64,000 nucleotides of DNA from Craspedostauros australis. Its lineage: Eukaryota; Bacillariophyta; Bacillariophyceae; Mastogloiales; Achnanthaceae. Both the position numbers and the translations under genes were made by a program. Positions 41,425 through 53,631 of the stretch are shown here, in pieces; the stretch's first letter is position 1, and each line of letters begins with the position of its first letter. The stretch covers positions 310,001-374,000 of the forward strand of contig JAMXDE010000031.1 in NCBI GenBank assembly GCA_026770025.1. Direction: 5' to 3'. Below the pieces are notes generated by a model that worked only from the letters and a program-made list of their open reading frames with translations, was not told the DNA's origin and ran no database searches.

Positions 41425-44034
41425 GATGATTTATGCCGGAGGGGTCATCGCAGTGGATTAAGTGCAACTATCCTTCACGCGCAAAACCGCAGTGTTGGTG
41501 ACCGCGGCGATGCCACGCAGCAGCAAGGGACTGGATTACGTGCGCTTCGCACGTTTTCGTGTCGAACAGGCAACGAATGCGTTGTTGGAGAGTAGAAGCG
41601 GTTCTGTGTGTTTCTGTGACTTCGTTGTTTCACACGTCGTAGCCTAGGCAGGAATGCCATTTGCGCCGTCCCGGTTGTTCTTTACGTTCGAACACTTGAA
41701 TGGTCCTGGCGACGTCATTGACAATGTGTTGGGACGGATGGAGAGGAACACCCACAAAATCCAACAGTTTCCAAGGCGTCCCGAGTGTTTGTGGTTGACT
41801 GGAAGTCGATGGTGTGCAATGTTCGTGCTTCCGCCAAGTACGAGGAGCAGCTCATGTGCATCTCTGCTTTGGTCCGGGGGACGTTGTGCCCACTGGTCCA
41901 CTCGCAGCCTGCAGAGCAGAGAGTGGAACCAAGCTCCCCAAGAATGGACAATTCACAACCGAGAGAACAGATCATTCTGGCTCTGCCAAGATAGCGTCAG
42001 TCATCGATTCTGATCCGTGTCCTTGGAACTCATTTGCGTTGGCTTCGATTGCCTGTTTAGATCGTACTCTCCACGCACAGAATTGGCGCAGCTGCGCACA
42101 AGACGCACGTGCGAGCTACTCCATGCCAGTTTCCACCCACGTGTGTTTCGTGCATCCCGAAGTTTGTTCATGTCGCCATGGGTATTGTCGGTGACGTCGG
42201 CATGCACAGCACTCGTTGGCGGATCGACTCTCCCTTGCGAAAGTTTGGTGGCGTCCGTGGGCACCGCACCACGCCACCAAGGAGGCAGGGGAAGGAGGGA
42301 CCAGGTTTCGACATCCTCGCCATGCATCATCCGCATCTATCAATGCTCATTTGGGATGTTCCTTGCCCTCGGTGGTCTGAGTATAGGTATGCTCGCGCAC
42401 AAGCCTCCCGAGCACTCACTCGCTCACTCACTAAACTGCCATAGCCCCTCCGGAGAGAGAGAGAGAGAGAGAGAGATGTTCGCATGAAATGTTTGTATGA
42501 AACGATTGCATGAGATGCGCTGCCAAGGAGCAGGTATAGTTTCAGCACCCAGTGAATCATCGCTACCGCTGGTAGGACTATTCCGCGCTCTCCCATCTTC
42601 TGAAAGTTGGACTAGAGGGATAGAGTGGACGATGCCACGCCATTCTTTCACTGGATCAACCCGCATCGTCTCGGAATGCATACGAGATACGGGTACACTC
42701 GTGCAATTGCCGAAGATCACTGCCACCCCCTCTCCAATACCTGTGCAGTCCTCGCACAACTCGCAGAAAGAACAAGGACATTGAATCAACGAGACAAACC
42801 ACCACTGACATGCACAAGGACAAGTCCAAGGTCAACAGCAACGAAAGCCCGGTTCCTGGGACCTCATGGACGAGCCATCTTGTCACAGAAGCGCTTTCGT
42901 GGGTGGTATCTCTGGATCTCCAACGGCGCCAAGGAACAATGGAACGCACAATTGACATGCACCGTGCTGGTGCAGATAAACCTTTTCTGTGCCTGGGAAG
43001 TCCCTGCTTTCGGAAGTGGCGACACCTTCCTCCTTCTTTGGTCGCACGACGCATCAACACTGATGAGCACTTGTCTCCGATGCACTTGGCTGAGTTGCAA
43101 TCACATCCACATTCCAAGTCACATTCGCGTGTGCAGCTCGTCGATGGCGCAATTGCAACGACAGGAGGCGCGCCAGTTGTTGTCAGAGCATCACAGTTGC
43201 TGCTACTAATACTGTACGAGTAGCCGGTTCGACTACTCTATGAGTTTATCGTTGTTTGTAGACGTCGCCGACTGCTTCGCTCGCCTGAATACCACGGTTG
43301 TCCGCGAGAACTTGACGGCGGCTTTCGAATCTGACATCATGGAAGGCGAGAGATCCGACCACAGGGACGACGCCGACACATCCCAAAAACGGCTGTCTTC
43401 GTTGATGCCAATCCCTGCGCCGCACACGATATCTTATCCATGATCAGTCTTGGTAATCCCCACCAGTCTCACGAATACCCTTTCAATCTCCTTTTGTTCA
43501 TGCCAGTTGGCAATCCAACAGAGTGGCAACATCACAGCATCGCTTTGCGCTTCGACTGACACTCGCAGCGCCGCTCCAACTTTACTCTTGGCCTCTTCCG
43601 GATATCTTCGCTCCTGCACTCGTGTTCGTTTTCGCCTCCCTTCGTTACAGAACAGTCGATGACAGACAACCCAGTCGGCTTTTCTGCCACGGCTGATCCA
43701 TTCCATTTCCATCTGATGTGTACGACGTATGATAGCTCGCAATTGCACTCCTATCCGCCGATACGGTTCCTGGTTTTAACTCGTAGCTTGTACGTGTACG
43801 ATGCCATAAGGATGACTTGATCCACCTCGCAGCAGCCACAAGGTGATGGTGCAAGTCGATCTCAAAGAGGAAGTGGCAAGGCGTGCCCTCTTGTGCTCCT
43901 TCTGTCCCCTGCCACGGGTGGAAGCACCAGATCACAGCATCGACGCGGTTCGCTTTCGTGCGATGACTTCCAGGGATGTTTCTCCTTGTCTCCTGTTGTC
44001 ATGGTCGCTGTTTCCAGTCATTTCCGAATGATCA
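41425..44034. other. 2.6-kb region without an assignable gene
   Basis: Many 60-190 codon frames on both strands overlap, none with a recognisable domain. A GA dinucleotide microsatellite lies at about 42451-42476. A minus frame within 43434-43715 (containing AVMLPLCWIANWHEQKEIERVF with a start at an internal ATG) looks slightly more protein-like and could be a gene relic. I see no RNA gene. Confidence 0.45.
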
Positions 44035-47000
44035 TCACATTCGCGGCATGTTCTGCTTCTCCAGCTTCTTTCGAATCTCGGGAACGAACTTCTGCAACCT
44101 CTGCTCCAGCTTCGGGATGTAGTAGTCATCGATCTTATGGTTGATGTAGCAGTTGTACGACAGACCGCTCTCGTCGCCCTTGTCAGTGTCGACACCGATC
44201 GCGGCGTCTCCCTCCGGATACGGGTTTCCAAGCCGGCACAAGGCTTGCCCGTCGTAACCGGCCTTGCAAACTTTCTCCCACCCACCCGTGTCCTGAGTCG
44301 CCACGGCCTTGGCGTGGAGCATCAGAGCTGAGTTGGGAACGGATACACGTCCAAGTTGGTCGACGAGGAGGGCGGATCGATAGGGAATTGATAGGCACAC
44401 GAAGCGAAGAATTGCAGTGGTGGCACGGTGAGTTGCAGCTTGACCGAGAGCATGAACGGACATACACGCACTCGTGCAACACTGTAAGCAAGCAAACAAG
44501 CGCAGCAGAAAGCATGTGAAGCCACACCGTTCCTTGCTGTGCCACCAGCGAGATGACGGTGCTTCCAACACAACACAACGCAACACAGCGCAACCGTACC
44601 TTCCGTTTGTTCATCGCCAAACCTCGCCAACGGATCGGGGAATACCCCATGTGGCCTCCAGCGCCGAAACTTCTCCGGTCCGTACCGCACGGAATCCTCT
44701 CGATTCAATTCGCTGAAGGCAGTGATCGTCGGGTAATGCAGATAATGCTGCTTGACGTAATCCGCGCGGAAGACCTGCTTCTCCGCCGGCATCTTGCTCT
44801 GCTTCTGTCCCGGCTTTTGCCGATCGCAGTTGTAGGCCTGCAGGATGGTGGAGTTCAACGGGATGCTGAGCTTGAAGCACTGCTGCGCGCCCCTGCCGCA
44901 GTTCTGATGACCCGAGAGACGGGTCAGGTTGGGATCGGCGACGAAGACGCGTCGCGGCCATGCCCTCCACGAGGCCGATGACATGATGGTGTTGCCTTCG
45001 CTTTCCAGCTTGTCGAGCAACTGCGGGTTGACGTTGGTGTACTTGCCCATCGGGACCAGGTACTCATCGAGGTCGTACTGGCCGATCCAATCCGTGTGCG
45101 GGCCGAATCGCAAGCGGCAGGAGCTTTCGGCTGCGTACTGTGACGATCGTTCTCCCACGCTGTCCACGTTGTTGGGGTTGTTGTTGCAGATCTTGGACGG
45201 CCAGTTGATCCACGTCACCTTCGAAGCTGGGAAGAGATCCGTGATCTCCTTTAGTGACGGCGATGGGATCGCGTTGATGTCATGTTCGCCGTCCACACCG
45301 TTGTTGAACGCGCCGGAGTTGTCGTAGACATAAAAGTGATCCACTCCAATCATGTCGTAGTACGTCAAGAACTCGAGCAGCCGGCGCTGTCCGTCGTTGA
45401 TTGCGAAACGGTTGCCTCTGGTCGTGTACCCTGTCGATGCCCACAGACACGAAATGAGACGGTGCTGTTTCTGCGGTTTGGCGGATGACTGATGGTTGTC
45501 CCCGCCCTCCTCTATCAGCACGTTGTGCGGCCGCGTCGTGCGGAAATCGATCAATGGCTTGTCATCCGCCTCGTCGTTGTCCGCGTCAGCCGTCGCAACA
45601 GCCTTGATGTGATGGCGATCCACGTACTCCTGCGCACTCGTCAAAGCTTCGTCCGAACCGTACGTCAGCGCGGATGGCTTGCAAATCGGGACGTTCTCCC
45701 AGCGCCCGGAATCCGCACGCTTGGGCAGGATGTGCTCGTCTCCCCATTCGCGTTGGGCATCGAAGAATTGGGGGTTGCTGGGAGGCAGTTGGAATTCCGC
45801 GTAGTAGGGTGGGAAGAACATGCCGGGTGGCCCGTACCTGGGCGGGGTGCGGATCGGCACAACATCGATGTAGTACAGCGCCATGTCAGTCTGCGGATCC
45901 ACCGATTCGCCCAGCCGAATCAGATCCTGCAGGAAGACAGTCGACCCATCGCCTGGCCGTTGCACCTTGACGTTGGTCGGCACCGGACACTGGAAAATGA
46001 GCTGCGAGGTATGGATCTTCTTGTTGTCGCGCCCTTCTTCCGTAAACACAGCCTTCTGTCGTTTGCGAAAAGCGGCGAACTCGTAGTTTGAATTGAAAAA
46101 GCTGAGGGTCTCGCCCAGCGTGTTGCCTGCCGCATCCTTGAAATGGCAAATGAATCGCGTCTCCAACCCGTCGACATCGGCCTCGTCATGATCCGCCAGC
46201 CGGTACCGGGTCTCTCCAGGCACGTCAGTATCGACGCGTTTGACAGGCACATGCTGGAACAATGCTGCCTGAGGTTGCATGTCCTTGAGAATCGCCTTCT
46301 CCTCGGGCGACGACCCCGTGTGGCAGCGTCTCCGATTCTGCGCAACGAATTGAACGAAGTTGCCATCGGCGGTTGGGAAGACGTCGTGGATCCAGGGCAG
46401 GAAGGGATCCTCGATGATCGGTGAGGCTGCCGATCGGTCCTCGCCGTCGCAATCCACGGGCCACTGCTGCGGCAGCCTCTGGCAGGAATTGACCTGCGGA
46501 TAGGCGCGGCTTTGCAACAGCTCCGCCTTGGCCGTGGTCCGCGATCGCGTCGGAAGCGGTTTCTGCTTCCAGTCCTGCAACCGCACTTCCTCCATGTAGG
46601 CTGTCAACACCAGCGGCGGCGGTCCCTGATTTAGTGGTGGCAACTTTCGGGCATTGCCAATCTCATTTGCACGCGCATCGGAATCAGATGCCGCGTAGTT
46701 GCCGTCCGCGTTGGCAATATGCATCTTCTGAGGCTGCACATTGTGCGCCCATTCCTGAATGCGCGGCGCCGCATCGATGCGTTTGTTCCATTGCCTCAGT
46801 TGCGGAGAGCTGGCGACGTTGTGCAAGCTCACTTCTTCGTTGTGTTGCGACTGCCCACCGTGGTTGCTCGTGCCAAGGCCCAAGAAGGAGTCTTCTGGAG
46901 CTGCGGATTCCGCGGAAGCGATGAACCGCGTCAGCGCCACCATGACGATCACGTACAGCGAGATCAAGATCATCAGCACGAACATCACGATAGTCTTCAA

Positions 47001-47081
47001 TGAGCACATGGAAGGATTGGAGGTCGTGGCGCGTCGCTGCGAGCGCACGATCTTGCTCGAACGTGGTCTGGAAAGACCCAT
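44035..47081 (-). CDS. Glycosyltransferase family 92 (DUF23) type II membrane protein, two exons
   Basis: Exon 1 is 47081-44600 (donor GTACGG) and exon 2 is 44327-44035 (acceptor CAACTCAG). The 272-bp intron joins in frame to give 924 residues. The start is the first true ATG in frame. A signal anchor lies near the N-terminus (TIVMFVLMILISLYVIVMVAL), typical of Golgi transferases. The catalytic half has MIGVDHFYVYDNSGAF, ICNNNPNNVDS and IGQYDLDEYLVPMG; DLDEY at about residue 670 is the metal/nucleotide-sugar DxD-type site of GT92. Cys pairs in exon 2 (VCKAGYDGQALCRLG, YNCYINHKIDDYY) may form disulphides. The stem of ~450 residues is long for the family. The acceptor sugar is unknown. Confidence 0.85.
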
Positions 47082-47744
47082 CGTCAATCACTCAGTCTTG
47101 CTTGCTTGGTTTCTTGCTTGGCTTCTTGCTTGCTTTCTTGCTTGCTGGTTGTATTTCGCAGCAGGTTATGGATCACCCAACTTTCGCTGTGGCCGTTGCT
47201 GCTTCTTGCCTTCCCTCACGGTGATGTTACTACACGTGCACTCTGTATCAGAGCAGGATGCTAAGTGTGATGTATTCTAGTATTATTATAGAATACCATA
47301 CACCAACCAATGCTTTTCATCGAAGGTTTGAAATGATGTTGCTTGCGCCAATGACCGACCAGCGATGATTTTGAGCCGTTTTCGACCAAACAACGACAAA
47401 CACAGACGTGAAGGCGACGAACGAGCCCAGGGTTAGCGGCAAATACTGTGTTTTCTGTGATTGTGAGTCGCGTATGCATTGCATTGTCAGTCTTGTCAAA
47501 AATTGTAAGTCGTGTTTGTAGACGTCCGGCTGTCTGTTTCAACACATGCATGTCGATTGATGTCTGTTTCAACACATGCATGTCGTTTCATGTCTGTTTG
47601 CATTTGTGCAGGCATACGTCATACTTTTGCAGAAGAGCAACACCGCGCAAGAACAACACCGCGATCCACCTGTCGATACAGTACTACTACAACCTCTACA
47701 TATGCTCTAGAAGTATTTCTATTCCTTACTCAGTGCTATCCGAT
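47082..47744. other. Intergenic region with a 30-bp tandem repeat
   Basis: Upstream of the glycosyltransferase and downstream of the ATPase gene. At 47531-47600 a 30-bp unit (TGTCTGTTTCAACACATGCA...) occurs twice with a third partial copy. CTTGCTTG runs at 47096-47150 lie in the transferase leader. No gene seen. Confidence 0.6.
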
Positions 47745-50700
47745 CTACCCGTACTTCTCGCGCGCCAATCTCAGCTTCTCCACCTTCCCTGTTGCGCCCC
47801 ACTTCTCGTACAGGCGGATCGCTTCGTCCAACGCCTGATCAGCCGCATCGTCCATCCCCATCCTCATCAAGCATTCCGAAAGACGCTCATTCGCCAAGGC
47901 CTGGTCATTCGTGAAACCACAGCTTGTGGCCAAGTCGATGGCATCCTTGAATCTTGCGATCGCAGAATCGTACTTCGATCGGAGCATCTTATGCTCCGCT
48001 TGGAGCAGTGCATGGCTGTGGCGACAGTTCGGGTTGCCCAATTCCGCCCACTTGCGGAGCTGCTTGCGGCACCGGTCGCCGTGCCTGCGGTACCGCGCTG
48101 CTTTCGACCTGCTGCGCACCGCGTGGCTGGCTGCATAGCAGCAGACGCCGCCACAGCATATGGAGAACGGCAGGTAGGCGACCCCGGGAGTCTTCTTCAG
48201 CTGCTTGTCGAAAACCTTGATCGAGGCAATTGCGCCGACCTCGAAGTCGCTGAAGAACGCGGCAAGCATCTGCCGGTATCCGTGGATCACCACGAACATG
48301 GTCTCATCCAGTTTCTCGGGTGGCTGCTGGAAAAATGCGTCTTCATCAAAGACATCGCCTTTTAGTTTCATCTCGTTGTCGCAAAAGCCTCGAAAGTTCT
48401 GCAGCATCTGCCAGCTGACGATGAAGAACTCCATTCGCACCAGATCTTGATACTCTTTCGTCATGTTTGAGAACTTCAGCATGTCTTCATCCAGTTGAGC
48501 CAACGGCTTGCCCATGAGGAGCTCGTTTATTACGTGGCTAGAGATACTTCGGACACCTGAGCTGACGTCGCCGCATGCCATGCCGAGCTCGTGCGCTCTC
48601 TGGAGCTCCCCCAGCGTTTGGTCGATTGGGTTCATCCAATGGACGGTGCCGATATTCAGAATGAAGATCACCCTCCCTCTGTTGTTGTGGTTTGATTCGT
48701 AGTCTGTCATCTGAAGGGCGATCGCACAAGTGGTGGCGGCAGTCTTAAAGTCTCCCATGAAGTATCCAAACACTGAGGACAAATGAGCGAATGCCGAAGA
48801 TGAGTGTGGTAGAATGCCATGCTTCAGTGTTCTCTCCACACACTCGAGGATGACCAACGGGAACCATTCCGGGCAGACAAGGTAGGCAATGGTGGACAGC
48901 AGATCCAGCAACAGCATCGCAGCCACCTGCGTCGGATCGTTGCATGATGGCCTGTTTCGGAATGAGTCGACGGTCCATTTCGACGCCGCTCGCTTGATCT
49001 TGAGGAGACCACGCACCAGCCTGATGCTCTTGCCAACCTTGCTTTTCGGGAATTTGCACCCCAGTTGGCTGAGCACATCGAGTGTCGTTGGGAGGGTCTC
49101 GTTCGTCCTGGTATCATGGGATTCCATGAACAGGCCATTGATGACGATGCGATATGCCCCGATCTTGTGAAGAATGGAGCAATCCAGGGACAGGATGGTT
49201 GAGCAGTACCGCTTCATCTCGTCGATGTTCGCGTTGATGTAGGCGCACTCAGCGGCTGACGAGAAGATGGCGATGCTTTCGTGGGGATGGGTTTTTGAAT
49301 GATCAGGCGGCAAGAGCTGTATGGCAGTCCTGAAGTATTCCAACGCTGCTTGGAATGCAGCGCATTCGACAGCGAGATGACCCGCGTTGGAGTTGAGCAT
49401 GGCGATCTTCATGCGACGATCGGAGTGCTGGTCGGTGGCAGGCACGAGATCAAGCCTGGCGTTGATGAGACCGGCGATCATGTAGACCTTATCCTCTTGC
49501 GTCTTTCCTTGAGAATACGACGTGAGCAGTACATCGCCGACCCGATGCCGCAGCTCCGACAGCTTGTGCTGAGGCACGAGCGATAGCGCAGCTTCTTGGA
49601 CCTGGTCGTGGATGAAGGCATATCGACAGCCGTGTTTTGCACTGGTTGTTGAGCTCCGCTCTCTGCAACTGGGCTGCAGATACTTCTCGATGATGCCCTC
49701 TCTCTCGCAAATGTTCAAGCTTCGTTGGATGCCGCTCTGTGAGATAAGGTCGGCTTGCTCTTGCTCTTCATCTGGCGGGTGTGCTGATACAGTTCCATGC
49801 TGTGACGTCCGCAGTAGATCGTTGAAGAACACCTTGTGGTCGGAGTGGATGGACATTGCCCGTATGACGAGGATCAACCTACGATTCGAAAATGTGGATC
49901 CCAGGCACGCCGCAATAGGCAGCACGTGGCGAGCAGCATCCAGACGAGCCAGCTTCTGCTCCATGAGATCAACCATGTTGGCCGTGGCCGATGATCCCGA
50001 AATAATCTTGTGCTCGTCCCACACCCACTTCATTCCACCTTCTTCATCCACCGACAGCAGCTTCTCGTACACCAACGACTCCAGGAACTGCTTCGTGAAG
50101 AAGATGTTCCCGCCCGTCTTGCGATGCACAATGTCGGCAAGACCGTTCACATCGTCGTCATTATCGGGCAGGAGGATCTCGATGAGAAGGTGTCGGATGC
50201 TCTGCAATGACAGATCTTGGATCGGGATGTCAAGGACACGAATGGATCTTTCTCGTTTGGAGTGTTGCAGAGCTTGCATCATGTCCTTCAGTCCTGGGCT
50301 CTGCTCGAGCTCGTTGGATCTGAAGCACCCGACGATCATCAGGGATGAGATCTCGCCATCCATCACCCAGGCCTGGATGATATCGAGCGATGCCTTGTCG
50401 GCCCATTGGATGTCATCCATCATCATCACGAGTGGACTGTGCTTGCAGATGATCCGAAGGAATCGCCTGAGCGTATGCTTGATGCGATCGGACTTTTCTC
50501 TGTATCCTTCCGCAACTACGAACGAATCGCGTGAGGAAGCGAGTCCATCAGCACCCGATCCTGATGTGGAAGTGCTCGTAATTGATGCTTGCTTCATCAA
50601 CATGAGCTGGCGGGCAAAATGGGAGCTCGTGCTTGCATCCCCGCCTGCACTTGCGCCGTCATCCCCGAATATCCCACGCCCTTGGTCACTGTCCCGTCGA

Positions 50701-51386
50701 TCCGTGTTGCTGTTGCCGTTGCCCTCCCCCGTCAATAATTCCGACAGATCCGGAATGATCTTGTACAGAGTCTTGAGCTCGTTTGAGGACAATCGCCGAA
50801 TCAAGGATTGACGCAGCATCGAGAGCCTGCGTGGATCCTGCGGTGCCGCACCAGCAATATCGTTGTGAGGCAATGCCTGGATCTGCTCCACCAGCTGACC
50901 CATTGCGGTCTTGATACCCGCATACGGTTCCTCCATCTGCTGCAGGTCGAACTTGCCGGAAATGAAGAAGGCGAAGTTGTCGAGGCAGTGCTGCTTGTAG
51001 TGCATGGCCAGCGCGGACTTGCCGCTGCCGGACGGTCCCGAGATGAAGCACACGGTCTTCAAGTTCGCGCGGTGGCGGCGATGTGCGGAATCGCCATTCT
51101 CAATGTCGGCACCGAAGCTGTCGCTGCTGTGGATGATATCGGTGTCGTCACTCTGTGAACTCCGCGGAGGGTGTTTCCTTTGGAGCAACTGATTGATGGC
51201 ATTCGACAGCACCCGCTTCTCCTTGTCCCGTCCGACGATTCCAGCGCGATCGAACTTGAAGGTATAGCCGTGTTGATGCTCGTTCGAGAACGCGTCGCTG
51301 CTGGCCTGCGAGTCCGTCTCCGACGCCGTGACGGCCGCATCGTAGAAGCTCCTCACGCTGTTTGGCTGTTGGTGGTGTTTTCCCAT
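47745..51386 (-). CDS. STAND/AAA-type signalling ATPase without kinase or cyclase (1213 aa)
   Basis: I start at ATG 51386 (MGKHHQQPNSVRSFYD); the frame extends further 5' but that part is not protein-like. Near residues 60-80 is a FDRAGIVGRDKEKRVL-type entry to the nucleotide-binding domain. Walker A is ISGPSGSGKSALAMHY at about residue 115 and Walker B is SPLVMMMDDIQWADKASL at about 320, followed by winged-helix-like LLIEILLP and GGNIFFTKQFLESL segments. This is the AAA_16-like module found upstream of TPR-like helices in bacterial and diatom serine kinases, cyclases and histidine kinases. The remaining ~700 residues are helical (HLAVECAAFQAALEYFRTA is TPR-like) and end with the chain, so no effector domain follows. 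A scaffold or sensory role is inferred. Confidence 0.8.
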   Translation of the reverse strand: MGKHHQQPNSVRSFYDAAVTASETDSQASSDAFSNEHQHGYTFKFDRAGIVGRDKEKRVLSNAINQLLQRKHPPRSSQSDDTDIIHSSDSFGADIENGDSAHRRHRANLKTVCFISGPSGSGKSALAMHYKQHCLDNFAFFISGKFDLQQMEEPYAGIKTAMGQLVEQIQALPHNDIAGAAPQDPRRLSMLRQSLIRRLSSNELKTLYKIIPDLSELLTGEGNGNSNTDRRDSDQGRGIFGDDGASAGGDASTSSHFARQLMLMKQASITSTSTSGSGADGLASSRDSFVVAEGYREKSDRIKHTLRRFLRIICKHSPLVMMMDDIQWADKASLDIIQAWVMDGEISSLMIVGCFRSNELEQSPGLKDMMQALQHSKRERSIRVLDIPIQDLSLQSIRHLLIEILLPDNDDDVNGLADIVHRKTGGNIFFTKQFLESLVYEKLLSVDEEGGMKWVWDEHKIISGSSATANMVDLMEQKLARLDAARHVLPIAACLGSTFSNRRLILVIRAMSIHSDHKVFFNDLLRTSQHGTVSAHPPDEEQEQADLISQSGIQRSLNICEREGIIEKYLQPSCRERSSTTSAKHGCRYAFIHDQVQEAALSLVPQHKLSELRHRVGDVLLTSYSQGKTQEDKVYMIAGLINARLDLVPATDQHSDRRMKIAMLNSNAGHLAVECAAFQAALEYFRTAIQLLPPDHSKTHPHESIAIFSSAAECAYINANIDEMKRYCSTILSLDCSILHKIGAYRIVINGLFMESHDTRTNETLPTTLDVLSQLGCKFPKSKVGKSIRLVRGLLKIKRAASKWTVDSFRNRPSCNDPTQVAAMLLLDLLSTIAYLVCPEWFPLVILECVERTLKHGILPHSSSAFAHLSSVFGYFMGDFKTAATTCAIALQMTDYESNHNNRGRVIFILNIGTVHWMNPIDQTLGELQRAHELGMACGDVSSGVRSISSHVINELLMGKPLAQLDEDMLKFSNMTKEYQDLVRMEFFIVSWQMLQNFRGFCDNEMKLKGDVFDEDAFFQQPPEKLDETMFVVIHGYRQMLAAFFSDFEVGAIASIKVFDKQLKKTPGVAYLPFSICCGGVCCYAASHAVRSRSKAARYRRHGDRCRKQLRKWAELGNPNCRHSHALLQAEHKMLRSKYDSAIARFKDAIDLATSCGFTNDQALANERLSECLMRMGMDDAADQALDEAIRLYEKWGATGKVEKLRLAREKYG

Positions 51387-51942
51387 GTTGTAATAGAATA
51401 CGACGAGTGATATGAATTGTGGTGGCAAGTAGATTAGTATACGAGCGATGGGTGTCGCTGCGGTGAGGTGATGGAGGTGCCTCTTGGCCTTTGTGTGTAT
51501 CATCCCACACGCGCCATCACGATACCGTTCGGGTGCAATTGCAGGCACCGCCCAAAGCATCCTCTGCTCGTGTTTTGTGTTCGGATGAACACTCCGTGCG
51601 TGGATGAACACTCTGTGCATGGACGAACACGCCAAAGGCGCTTCCCGATGGATGATTCTGTGTGCCATCGTTCACCAACATCTATTCTGTGACACTTCTC
51701 ACCAAGACAAAGAACAGTGCCCCTTGGGACTTCCTACGAAATCTTTGGTCCACAAGAATGGTCAAGATACTCCCAGAGTGATGAAGGAGAACTCTTTTAC
51801 TCTAGAATCTACGCTCAATGCTGTAGCATGTTGCACAGGACTCGTTTGAGGTATTGTAACACCACAAGTTTATGAATTTACAAGGACGATGTAGTATAGT
51901 AGGTACGGTACGACTACCAGCATCATGTCAAATGATACTCGC
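51387..51942. other. Intergenic region upstream of the STAND ATPase
   Basis: Lies between the ATPase start and the 3' end of the next minus-strand gene. It contains the ATPase promoter and leader. A direct duplication of ATGAACACTC-GTGC-type sequence near 51588-51625 is visible. No gene seen. Confidence 0.5.
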
Positions 51943-53631
51943 CTACGCCTGACTAGAACGCCGCCGACCAAAGAGCTTTCGCTTGACCTTGCTGAAGACG
52001 CCGCCGTCGCTGTCTTCGTGCTGCGTGTAATCACTTTCAGGGAAGTCCTCGCTTTCGGCCGCGCTGTCCCTCCTCGGTCCGCGCTTGCGATTGCTGTCGT
52101 CCTCGTCCTGGGTGGTGTCCACATCCATGCTGTGGGCCGTCGCAGTGCTGCGCTTCGAGGCTGCCGGGGCGATGCCGCATTTGACGAGCATCCAGCGCCA
52201 TGCCTTTTTGGACTTGCGCAGTCTGGAATCGAAGGTCATGACGAGGAGGACCGTTCCGATGGTGATCATGGCGACCGTGGACCAGATGAAGCCCTTGCGC
52301 GTTCTGGTGGTCCCGACCCAAAGGAAGGTTGGCACGTTGTTCGTGGAACGGTTCAGCGAGCTGGAGTAGGAAGACACCTTGTTGTAGGGATCGGGACACA
52401 TGTTGCGATCCTTGGTGCTTGTGACGGAGGCGGTGGAAAGCTCGACCGTGCAAGCGCGGCTCTTTAGGAGCAGTTTCAGCGAACTCTGCTCATTGTAGAG
52501 ATAGTTGTCGTCACCATCTCCGCTGTCTCCATTGTTGTTGTAGTTGTTATTATTGGAGGAAGACAGAGAAGAGTCGTAGATGGCAACGCAGCTCTGCCGG
52601 TTAATGAGTCGGTTGAATTGCGGCAGCTTGTGCAACCGCTTCGAGACCTGATCTGCATGGCAGTACTTGCCATTGAATTCGAACATTTGGAAACGACCAT
52701 TCGCAGCGCAGCCCACACCGTAGCTGGAGACGCCGTCGTAGGTTGGCAGCGTGCAACCGTTGCAACCGTCGTCATCGCCGTCGTTGCTGCCGTTGTCATT
52801 GTCAAAGGCGCCGCCGGCGTTGCTGAAGTCATCATCGTAGTACGGCATGTCGTTGTTGCAGTACGATCCGATGACCTTCTGATCGAAGCTGCCGGACGTG
52901 AAGGCCAGAGCGCGTCTGCCGTTACCGTCGTCGTCGTCGTCATCTCCGAAGGCCGACATGGTGGTGTAGCCGGGGAAGTAGCCCTTCGTCTGCATGGATT
53001 GAATCCAGGCTTCGACGCCGCCGACGGTGAAGAATGAGTTGATGAAGGTGCTCTTGCCGCAGCCGGAATCGTTGTCCCCCTTGAGGATGCCGTAGAGGGC
53101 GTAGGCGACGTTGGCTCTGTAGCACGCGGTCTTTCCCAGGTACCACATGTCCTCCTCGTCGTAGTTGGCCCCGCAATTGTCGATGATGCCGTCGGCGTCC
53201 CCGCTGTTGTCGCCGTCGTCGTCGAACTGCGTCGTGTGCAGCGGCGACCAAGCGCAGTTGCGGTACTCCACGTAGAGCTTGTCGAACTTGTCCAGATCTT
53301 CGAGGACGTTGATGGAGTCCTTCCAGTACATCTTGGTGCCGACGTTGGGGTTGCTGGCGCCGTTGGGATAGTACGAATGGTCCTTGTTGCCGTCCACATC
53401 GGCGGCTGCCACGAGGACCGTCTGCAGTGCCAGTATGGACGCTATCGTCATGGTCATGGTCATCATGGGCGTCCATCCACCATTGTGCCTGTGTTTGTGT
53501 TTGTACCTCTGCATTTGCTTCTGCCTCTGCTTTTGGTTGTGATCGTGGCTCTGACTGTGCTGACTTGGTTGTGCGGACCTTCGCCTGTGGCCATGCCTAC
53601 AGCTGCGTGTCAGCGTCCTTGTGGTTGCCAT
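51943..53631 (-). CDS. Acidic single-pass surface protein, diatom-type family (562 aa)
   Basis: The first in-frame ATG is at 53631; an ATG at 53466 (MMTMTMTIASILALQTVLVAAADVDG) would give a clean signal peptide and may be the true start. The ectodomain opens with KMYWKDSINVLEDLDKFD and VEYRNCAWSPLHTTQFD, then an acidic Asn/Asp-rich part with many Cys (YCNNDMPYYDDDF, GCNGCTLPTYDG, CHADQVSKRLHKLP). One membrane span near the C-terminus (GFIWSTVAMITIGTVLLVMTF) is followed by a basic, acidic-patched tail (KVKRKLFGRRRSSQA). I associate this architecture with a large uncharacterised family in diatoms; no biochemical role is known to me. It is divergent from a protein of like design at 54791. Confidence 0.8.
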   Translation of the reverse strand: MATTRTLTRSCRHGHRRRSAQPSQHSQSHDHNQKQRQKQMQRYKHKHRHNGGWTPMMTMTMTIASILALQTVLVAAADVDGNKDHSYYPNGASNPNVGTKMYWKDSINVLEDLDKFDKLYVEYRNCAWSPLHTTQFDDDGDNSGDADGIIDNCGANYDEEDMWYLGKTACYRANVAYALYGILKGDNDSGCGKSTFINSFFTVGGVEAWIQSMQTKGYFPGYTTMSAFGDDDDDDGNGRRALAFTSGSFDQKVIGSYCNNDMPYYDDDFSNAGGAFDNDNGSNDGDDDGCNGCTLPTYDGVSSYGVGCAANGRFQMFEFNGKYCHADQVSKRLHKLPQFNRLINRQSCVAIYDSSLSSSNNNNYNNNGDSGDGDDNYLYNEQSSLKLLLKSRACTVELSTASVTSTKDRNMCPDPYNKVSSYSSSLNRSTNNVPTFLWVGTTRTRKGFIWSTVAMITIGTVLLVMTFDSRLRKSKKAWRWMLVKCGIAPAASKRSTATAHSMDVDTTQDEDDSNRKRGPRRDSAAESEDFPESDYTQHEDSDGGVFSKVKRKLFGRRRSSQA

